A DNA stretch of 33,212 nucleotides from Chloroflexota bacterium. GTDB lineage: Bacteria > Chloroflexota > UBA6077 > CF-72. This document shows positions 1 through 5,802 of this stretch, piece by piece (within the stretch, counting starts at the first letter, position 1; each line of letters begins with the position of its first letter). The stretch lies in the NCBI GenBank assembly GCA_019239775.1, contig JAFAZN010000124.1:1-33212 (forward strand), given 5' to 3'. The notes beneath the pieces are model-generated. The model was not told where the DNA came from. It ran no database searches and was given only the letters and a program-made list of their open reading frames with translations. A program made the translations under genes and the position numbers.

Positions 1-1568
1 GTGTCGTAGCCCGTGGCGCCGGACGGGAACGGATCGTTCTGCTCGCGCGTTTGCGGCTTGCCCTGTCCATCGGTGGCCCGGACGCGGATGTCGCGGACGG
101 ACTTGTCAACGTTGATGTCCGCCCGCCACAGCTGCCAGGTGTACGGCGACAGCCCTGGCTTCACCTGAGCCGGCAGCCAGGTCTTCTCGCCGTCCGTAGA
201 GACCTCGACGGACGAAATGCCGCGATCCCCAGCGAATGCCACACCGCCAAGTGACAGCGGGCCAGCAGTGAGCGTGTCGCGCGAATGAGGTACGTCGAAC
301 CGCGACTCTGTTTGATACGGAGCAGCGTCATCCCAGCCCTGGTTCTGCCAGAAGCCTTTGAAGTCGTTGGCGACGATGGTGATGCCCGTCAACCATTTGA
401 CGTTCTTCATGCCGTAAATCCCAGGGATCAGTAAGCGAGCGGGATAGCCATGCTCGCGCTTCAAGGGCGCGCCGTTCATCTCCCAGGCCAATAGAGCATC
501 CGGGTGCAATGCACGGTCAAGATGGACAGAGTCCTTGTAGTCGTCAGCCGCTGAAAAGACGGCTTTGAAGGCATCGGTGTGCACACCCGCCTGTTCGAGC
601 AGGTACTTCAGCTTGACGCCGCGCCACGCGGCATTACCCCACAGTTCGCCGCCGATCTCGTTGCTGATACACATCAGCGTGTAGTAGCCATCGCTCGCCG
701 GCAAAGCCGTCAACTGGTCGTAGGTGAGCTCGATTGGGTTATCTACCAGTCCGTCGATCTTCAGTCGCCAGCCGCCGACGGCGACCGAGGGGTCGATGAC
801 GTTCTTCGAGACCGTATAGAAGTCGCCGACCGCGGTGACCTCAGGCGAGATACCGCTGAGGTCGAACGGCGCCGCGTTCGGTGCCGAGGCGGTCACTGGT
901 AACGCACCGCTTACGACCGGGGCTGATGTCGTGGGCGCGGTATCGGCGCCATACATGAGCCGCCAGACCGAGCCGGCGCCGACAGTAGCCACCATGGCCA
1001 CGGCGACATTGCGCAGAAACTCGCGGCGGCTCACATCTGGAAGACTCGGCACCGCGCGATGTGCCAGCGCAAAGTACGCGTGCCACAGGGCGACGCCAAA
1101 CAGGCCGAAAACGATCAGCAGCGAGCCGCCGTGCCAGACTGGACCTGCTTGCAGGTGCTGGCCGAAGATGCCGCCGCCAAGAAATGTGTAGACACCGAGA
1201 CCGAAGACCAGCCACGCGCCGAGCACGATCTGCGTGGCCCGCTGCCACGTCGGCCGCGAGGCAAAGACACGACCCAGAATGCCGCCGACGACCAGAATGG
1301 CAATCCCAACGCCAACGTAAAAGAGGGGCTTGGCCGAGTGCTGAAGCGCATCGAGCACCGCCGAAAACAGCGCCCCAGGCAGGTTGACAAGGATGCCTTC
1401 GGCCACGATTTCGGGCAACGATTCAACGTTGCTCAACAGGCGCAGGACGACGATCCCCACGAGCATGACCGCAGCCGCGATGACGCCCGCTGCAAAACCG
1501 ATACGTTGTGCGTTGTACTGAGGGAGCTGAGGTTCGTCGACGAGCGGTGCTTCTAACGTGCCTGTCAT
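1..1568 (-). CDS. Membrane-anchored sulfite oxidase-family molybdopterin oxidoreductase (partial, C-terminus off window)
   Basis: Reading the minus strand from the ATG at 1568 gives about 522 codons open to the left edge, so the C-terminus is missing. Residues 23-43, 82-100, 113-134 and 148-168 are hydrophobic and look like four membrane helices. A twin-arginine motif SRREFLRN follows at residues 180-187, then a fifth hydrophobic stretch (188-205). The molybdopterin domain starts near residue 235. The expected Mo-ligand cysteine is Cys300 in TLMCISNEIGG, and HGYPARLLIPGIYGMKNVKW is the family's pterin-site signature. A dimerisation domain begins after about residue 420 (SSVEVSTDGEKTW). The enzyme should sit on the outer face of the membrane and pass electrons to an unknown partner; its substrate cannot be told from sequence. 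AGCAGGACA about 8 bases upstream serves as the ribosome-binding site. It is divergent from the helicase gene. Confidence 0.9.
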   Translation of the reverse strand, partial: MTGTLEAPLVDEPQLPQYNAQRIGFAAGVIAAAVMLVGIVVLRLLSNVESLPEIVAEGILVNLPGALFSAVLDALQHSAKPLFYVGVGIAILVVGGILGRVFASRPTWQRATQIVLGAWLVFGLGVYTFLGGGIFGQHLQAGPVWHGGSLLIVFGLFGVALWHAYFALAHRAVPSLPDVSRREFLRNVAVAMVATVGAGSVWRLMYGADTAPTTSAPVVSGALPVTASAPNAAPFDLSGISPEVTAVGDFYTVSKNVIDPSVAVGGWRLKIDGLVDNPIELTYDQLTALPASDGYYTLMCISNEIGGELWGNAAWRGVKLKYLLEQAGVHTDAFKAVFSAADDYKDSVHLDRALHPDALLAWEMNGAPLKREHGYPARLLIPGIYGMKNVKWLTGITIVANDFKGFWQNQGWDDAAPYQTESRFDVPHSRDTLTAGPLSLGGVAFAGDRGISSVEVSTDGEKTWLPAQVKPGLSPYTWQLWRADINVDKSVRDIRVRATDGQGKPQTREQNDPFPSGATGYD

Positions 1569-1674
1569 GATCTTGTGTCCTGCTTTAGTTGAGGACATTG
1601 TTATGCCAAAGAGGCCTCAACGGGTATAACAACTCTAACCATATCCGTGTGCGCACCATGTCCCCTGTGCGCAC
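1569..1674. promoter_or_regulatory. Divergent promoter region with two TGTGCGCAC palindromic boxes
   Basis: This 106-bp gap lies between the divergent molybdoenzyme and helicase genes, so it should hold both promoters. TGTGCGCAC occurs twice, at 1648-1656 and 1666-1674, 18 bp apart; each copy contains the perfect palindrome GTGCGCAC. Nearer the molybdoenzyme, GTTGAGG (1588-1594) and CCTCAAC (1615-1621) form a 7-bp inverted repeat. TATAAC at 1625-1630 is a possible plus-strand -10 element, but no convincing -35 stands at the right distance. The paired boxes just before the helicase start look like an operator; that role is inference. Confidence 0.45.
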
Positions 1675-2985
1675 GTGCTGTTGAGAGGGAATAGAACTCT
1701 GGTAACAACGAGCGAGAAGCCGGCGCAGCGCACCACGCGGCCGCATACAGTACGGCCTTCTACACCGAAGGCGAATCACGCCGAATCGATCATTTCAGCC
1801 GTGGCTCCGATGCCTGCCGGGCCAACGCCGATGCCAGCCAGGAACCATGTTGTGGTGCCACCCGGGTTCGCCGAGCTCATGCTTGCGCCCGAGGTCAACC
1901 GTGCGATCGCCGAAATGGGCTTCGTCGAGCCCACCGAAATTCAATCGCGGGTAATCCCGCTGCTGTTGGACGGACGCGACGTGATCGGCCAGGCGCAGAC
2001 GGGCACGGGCAAGACGGCCGCCTTCGGCATTCCATTGATCGAAGGCATCGACGAGACGCTGCGCTACGTCCAGGCGCTGGTGCTGGCGCCGACTCGCGAG
2101 CTGGCAATGCAGATTGGCGAGGAGCTGCGCAAGATTGGCCGCTACATCCCTGGCATCTGTGTCGCGACCATCTACGGCGGCGCCGGGTACGGCCGCCAGT
2201 TCGAGGATCTCAAGGGCGGCGCACAGGTGGTGGTTGGCACACCTGGGCGCGTGATCGACCATCTGCAGCGGGGCACGCTGAAGCTCGACAACATTGACTA
2301 TCTGGTGCTCGACGAGGCTGACCGGATGCTCGATATGGGCTTCTTGCCTGACGTCGAGCGCATCTTGCGGCGCACGCCTCGAGAGCGGCAAACCGCACTG
2401 TTCTCGGCCACTGTGCCGACGGTCATTCGGGTGTTGTCGCGCCGCTACATGTACGAGCCGGCCAGCGTGCACGTGCAACCGCAGAGTTTGACCGTCGAAG
2501 AGGTCGAGCAGGTCTACTACGAGGTGGCCGAGCGCGACAAAGTGGAGGGGCTCCTGTCGCTGATCGCCGCGGATCCGCCGGAGCGCGCCATGATCTTCCG
2601 GCAGATGAAGATCGGGGTGGATCGCCTGGTGGCGCAATTGAAACGCCGCGGGCTAGCCGTTGCCGCTATCCACGGCGACATGAGCCAGAAGGTCCGCGAG
2701 GAGGTGCTGCGTGACTTCCGCGACGGCACGCTCACCTATCTTGTTGCTACCGACGTCGCCGCGCGCGGGTTAGACATCCCTGAGGTCTCGCACGTCTTCA
2801 ATTTCGATATCCCTGAGGACTCGGACGCGTACGTCCACCGGATAGGCCGCACCGCTCGCGCCGGCCGCTCAGGGCGAGCGGTGACCTTCGTTGCCGAATG
2901 GGATTCGGACAAGCTCCCGCCGATCCAAAAGCTGGTCGGCAATCGCCTCGAACGGCGCCTCCTGCCGATCTACGAGCAACGCTAA
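1675..2985 (+). CDS. DEAD-box ATP-dependent RNA helicase
   Basis: ATP-driven RNA-unwinding protein, probably for ribosome assembly, mRNA turnover or cold adaptation. The two-RecA-domain core is complete, with the GFVEPTEIQ Q motif (82-90), AQTGTGKT motif I (107-114), PTRELA Ia (139-144), TPGR Ib (189-192), DEAD motif II (213-216), SAT motif III (244-246), ATDVAARGLDI motif V (358-368) and HRIGRTARAGR motif VI (388-398). There is almost no C-terminal extension, so no extra RNA-binding domain as in DbpA or CsdA. The first ~60 residues are low-complexity, rich in Pro, Thr and Arg. The start is uncertain: GTG at 1675 overlaps the second upstream palindrome and has no clear ribosome-binding site. 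GAGAGGGA (1683-1690) lies before a CTG at 1699, and in-frame ATGs occur at 1810 and beyond. Confidence 0.93.
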   Translation: MLLRGNRTLVTTSEKPAQRTTRPHTVRPSTPKANHAESIISAVAPMPAGPTPMPARNHVVVPPGFAELMLAPEVNRAIAEMGFVEPTEIQSRVIPLLLDGRDVIGQAQTGTGKTAAFGIPLIEGIDETLRYVQALVLAPTRELAMQIGEELRKIGRYIPGICVATIYGGAGYGRQFEDLKGGAQVVVGTPGRVIDHLQRGTLKLDNIDYLVLDEADRMLDMGFLPDVERILRRTPRERQTALFSATVPTVIRVLSRRYMYEPASVHVQPQSLTVEEVEQVYYEVAERDKVEGLLSLIAADPPERAMIFRQMKIGVDRLVAQLKRRGLAVAAIHGDMSQKVREEVLRDFRDGTLTYLVATDVAARGLDIPEVSHVFNFDIPEDSDAYVHRIGRTARAGRSGRAVTFVAEWDSDKLPPIQKLVGNRLERRLLPIYEQR

Positions 2986-3032
2986 CCAAGCCGACCCCTG
3001 CGGGCGCGCGCACGCGTTAAGATTTGGGTACA

Positions 3033-3986
3033 ATGCAACCTGCTCGACTTCAGGGGATCTTTGTCCCCATGCTCACGCCGCTGAATGCTGATGAAAGCCT
3101 CGATGAAGCCTCGCTGCGGCGGCTGGTGGACTTTCTCGTCGATGCAGGCGTGCACGGTATCTGGTCTATGGGCACGACCGGCGAGTTCGCGGGACTCCCA
3201 GAACAGGAGCGAGCCAGAGGCGTCAGGGCCACCGTAGACCAGGTCAACGGCCGAGTTCCGGTCATCGCCAACATCGGCGATAGCTCGACAACCCTGGCCC
3301 TGCGCCATGCAAAGCACGCCGTCGATGCAGGAGCGGATGCGATCGCGCTGACACCGCCGCACTACTACCCGCACAGCATGGACGAGATGCTCACGCACTT
3401 TCGGGCCATGAAGCAGGCGTATCCAGACGTGCCGCTGCTCATTTACAACATCCCGCAGACCGTCAAGGTCAAGATGACCCTGCAGGCCACGCTGCAGCTG
3501 GCACGCGAGGGCACGGTCCAGGGCATCAAGGACAGCCAGAATGACCTGCGCTGGTTCCGCATGCTTGCGGTGGCGATCCGCGAGGACGGTCTCGAGGACC
3601 AGTTCCGCTTGTTCCTCGGAACACGCATTCTGTGTGACGCGGCTCAGGTGATTGGGGCACACGGTGCGATCCCGGCAACATCGAACGTGGCGCCCGCGGC
3701 GGCGGCCGAAGCCTGGGAAGCTGCCAAGCGCGGCGACTATGCCCTTGCCTCACGCGCCCAGGAAGTGGTGATGAAGTACGAGGACCTCGCCGAGATTGCC
3801 AAGGGCGGTTCGGGTGACGCCGCGGGATATTCGGCCATGAAGAACACGCTGCGCGAATGGGGCATCATCGCGACGGCGCGCCTCACGCGGCCGCTGCGCG
3901 AATGGACCCAACCAGAAATCGAAGCGTTGCGCGACCGCATCAGCGCGCTGCCGCACGGGTCCCAACGTATTGCTCTAGGAGTCTAA
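3033..3986 (+). CDS. Dihydrodipicolinate synthase / N-acetylneuraminate lyase family protein
   Basis: Class I (Schiff-base) aldolase of the DapA/NanA/KDG-aldolase family, 317 residues, a usual length for a TIM barrel of this type. The keto-acid-binding GTTGE is at 47-51, the catalytic tyrosine is Tyr138 in YNIP, and the Schiff-base lysine is Lys166 in GIKDS. The family covers lysine biosynthesis, sialic acid cleavage and sugar-acid breakdown. No lysine gene is nearby, so the substrate is left open and dapA is not assigned. The ATG at 3033 is preferred over an upstream TTG at 3024. No Shine-Dalgarno sequence precedes it. TAAGAT at 3018-3023 could be a -10 box giving a leaderless or near-leaderless mRNA. 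It starts 47 bp after the helicase. Confidence 0.9.
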   Translation: MQPARLQGIFVPMLTPLNADESLDEASLRRLVDFLVDAGVHGIWSMGTTGEFAGLPEQERARGVRATVDQVNGRVPVIANIGDSSTTLALRHAKHAVDAGADAIALTPPHYYPHSMDEMLTHFRAMKQAYPDVPLLIYNIPQTVKVKMTLQATLQLAREGTVQGIKDSQNDLRWFRMLAVAIREDGLEDQFRLFLGTRILCDAAQVIGAHGAIPATSNVAPAAAAEAWEAAKRGDYALASRAQEVVMKYEDLAEIAKGGSGDAAGYSAMKNTLREWGIIATARLTRPLREWTQPEIEALRDRISALPHGSQRIALGV

Positions 3987-3998
3987 TAGTCCCGGTTA

Positions 3999-4015
3999 CC
4001 CCCTAAACGGGGGTC
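3999..4015 (+). other. Stem-loop between aldolase and protease genes
   Basis: ACCCCC (3999-4004), a 5-base TAAAC loop and GGGGGT (4010-4015) form a perfect 6-bp GC-rich hairpin just after the aldolase stop. It is not followed by a T run, so it is a poor intrinsic terminator. It could instead protect the 3' end or act in the 5' leader of the protease mRNA, which starts 55 bp further on. Confidence 0.4.
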
Positions 4016-4069
4016 ACGGTCGCGTAAAGACCCTGCCGATACTCGCCCTACCGAACCGGCGGGAGTCTT

Positions 4070-5710
4070 ATGCACCCAAAACTCGCAAGATCACTTATTT
4101 CGGGCTTGGCAGCTGTCGTCACGGCGCTGCCACTCACGGCCTTTCCGGCAAGCGCCGCACCGGCGCCAGCCAGCCCACAGCTCGACGACGCGGTCATCCA
4201 GCGCCTGCAGGCCGCGCCTGATTCGAGCCTGATCCCCGTCATCGTCGAAGGCGCGCTGTCTTCGTCGAATAGCGACAACCTGGCGCGCGCACAGCAGGCC
4301 GAGAGCCACGTGCGCAGCAACGGTGGCCACGTCGTCGGCAGCTCGAGTCTGCTTGGCGCCTCTGTCGCAGAGCTGACCCCGGCGCAGATTCGCAATCTTG
4401 CGAACGATCCCGCGATCGGCCACATCCACATCGACGCGGACGTGAAGGCCACCGCGGCCAACACCGACGGCGCCCAGACGGGCAGCACTCCGATCGTCTT
4501 CCAGCAAACCACTGGCGCCACGCAGGCGTGGCAGTCGGGCGACACGGGCAAGGGTGTCACGGTCGCGGTCCTGGACAGCGGCATCGCCAACACCGCCGAC
4601 GCGTTCGGTACGCGCATCAAGGCGCGAGTCGACTTCGTCGATCCGGCAATGCCCGCCCAGGGTGATCCGGCCGGCCACGGTACGCATGTGGCGGGCATCG
4701 TTGCCGCAAGCCGCAGCTTCCCCTCGCCTGGCATGGCGCCGGACGCCTCGCTGGTGAGCGTGCGGGTGCTCGACCCCAGTGGCAGCAGCCGCGTCTCCAC
4801 GGTTATTCGTGGCCTGGAGTGGATCATCGCGCACAAGGACGCCCTTGGTATCCGCGTGGTGACCATGGCGCTGGGTGCACCTGCCTCCGGCTCGTACCGT
4901 GAGGATCCGCTGGCTGCCGCCGCCGAGATGGCGTGGCGTAGCGGCCTGGTCGTGGTCACCGCCGCGGGCAATGACGGTCCCGCCGCGGGCACGATCAGCA
5001 CGCCAGGTTTCGACCCGCTGGTCCTGACAGTCGGCGCGAGCGACGAGTCGGGCACGCCAAGGACCACGGACGACGTCGTCCCGAGCTGGTCCAGTGAAGG
5101 CCCGACGAGTGACGGCGTCGCCAAGCCGGACCTGGTCGCGCCGGGTCGCATGATCGTGTCTGTCCGCGTGCCGGGTGGCACCGTGGAGCAAGCGCTTCCG
5201 ACGCATATCGAAGGGCCCGAGCTGTTCCGCTTATCAGGCACCTCGGAAGCCACCGCTGTCACGGCAGGCGCCGCGGCGCTGGTGATCGGCCACTATCCGC
5301 AGGCCAACGCGGACCAGGTCAAGGCCCTGCTGGTGCGCACGACCACCCGCCTGGCAGGCGCTAGCCCCAGTGCTCAGGGCAGCGGCGAGGTCAACGTGGC
5401 TCAGGCACTGCGGACAGCGCTACCAGGCGACGCAGGCCAGAACGTACGACCATCGGGCGCGTTCCTGCGGCTGCTGGCGCAACTGGACTTCGAGGACGTG
5501 GTCAACGCCCTGCACGTGAACTGGGACCATGTCAACTGGGACCATGTCAACTGGGACCATGTGAATTGGGACCACGTGAACTGGGATCACGTGAATTGGG
5601 ACCACGTGAACTGGGACCATGTCAACTGGGATCACGTGAATTGGGACCATGTCAACTGGGATCACGTGAATTGGGACCACGTGAACTGGGACGCCACCAA
5701 CCTCGACTGA
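4070..5710 (+). CDS. Secreted S8 (subtilisin-like) serine protease with C-terminal HVNWD repeats
   Basis: Extracellular endopeptidase of 546 residues. Residues 1-29 form a Sec signal peptide (KLAR basic end, hydrophobic core, FPASAA cleavage region). About 30-130 resembles an I9 propeptide inhibitor, including the usual GASVAELTPAQIRNLANDP stretch. The triad is Asp169 (VAVLDSGI), His203 (GHGTHVAGI) and Ser392 (LSGTSEATA), with oxyanion Asn301 (AAGND). The serine motif reads GTSEATA where most relatives have GTSMAxP, but all catalytic residues are present. After the catalytic domain (to about 440) and a short linker come twelve exact HVNWD pentapeptides (482-541) and a degenerate thirteenth, ATNLD, ending at the stop. 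There is no LPXTG or membrane anchor, so the repeats may hold the protein at the surface or bind a ligand. GGGAG (4060-4064) is the ribosome-binding site. Confidence 0.93.
   Translation: MHPKLARSLISGLAAVVTALPLTAFPASAAPAPASPQLDDAVIQRLQAAPDSSLIPVIVEGALSSSNSDNLARAQQAESHVRSNGGHVVGSSSLLGASVAELTPAQIRNLANDPAIGHIHIDADVKATAANTDGAQTGSTPIVFQQTTGATQAWQSGDTGKGVTVAVLDSGIANTADAFGTRIKARVDFVDPAMPAQGDPAGHGTHVAGIVAASRSFPSPGMAPDASLVSVRVLDPSGSSRVSTVIRGLEWIIAHKDALGIRVVTMALGAPASGSYREDPLAAAAEMAWRSGLVVVTAAGNDGPAAGTISTPGFDPLVLTVGASDESGTPRTTDDVVPSWSSEGPTSDGVAKPDLVAPGRMIVSVRVPGGTVEQALPTHIEGPELFRLSGTSEATAVTAGAAALVIGHYPQANADQVKALLVRTTTRLAGASPSAQGSGEVNVAQALRTALPGDAGQNVRPSGAFLRLLAQLDFEDVVNALHVNWDHVNWDHVNWDHVNWDHVNWDHVNWDHVNWDHVNWDHVNWDHVNWDHVNWDHVNWDATNLD
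5513..5692 (+). repeat. Twelve tandem 15-bp repeats encoding HVNWD
   Basis: Twelve in-register 15-bp units each encode HVNWD. The copies differ only at third codon positions (CAC/CAT, GTG/GTC, AAC/AAT, GAC/GAT), so every difference is silent. Units 8-9 (5618-5647) and 10-11 (5648-5677) are identical 30-mers, pointing to a recent two-unit duplication. A thirteenth, changed unit (5693-5707, ATNLD) closes the gene. Units abut with no spacers, which excludes a CRISPR array. Confidence 0.97.
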
Positions 5711-5735
5711 CCAAGCATCTCTCCTTCACGAGTGG

Positions 5736-5770
5736 AAAGGGACCGTATAACAACGGTCCCTTTCTCTTTA
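5736..5770 (+). terminator. Rho-independent terminator after the S8 protease gene
   Basis: AAAGGGACCGT (5736-5746) pairs perfectly with ACGGTCCCTTT (5753-5763) around a 6-base loop, giving an 11-bp stem. It is followed by a T-rich tail (TTTCTCTTTA). It lies 25 bp after the protease stop and separates it from the cyclase gene. This is the clearest terminator in the window. Confidence 0.88.
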
Positions 5771-5802
5771 GGGGGACGCATTCCGGCCGATAACCGTACT
5801 GA

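Noticed and set aside
1795-2637. 280-codon minus-strand open frame opposite the DEAD-box helicase
   Set aside because: No family features; every helicase motif is intact on the plus strand.
3033-3986. Assignment as dapA (lysine biosynthesis)
   Set aside because: Family residues are present, but they are shared with sialic acid and sugar-acid lyases, and no lysine or diaminopimelate gene is nearby.
4048-5262. 404-codon minus-strand open frame opposite the S8 protease
   Set aside because: It is a shadow caused by high-GC codon structure; the plus-strand frame has a full catalytic triad and signal peptide.
5513-5692. CRISPR-like regular repeat array
   Set aside because: The 15-bp units abut without spacers, are in frame and encode a perfect pentapeptide array, so this is a coding tandem repeat.
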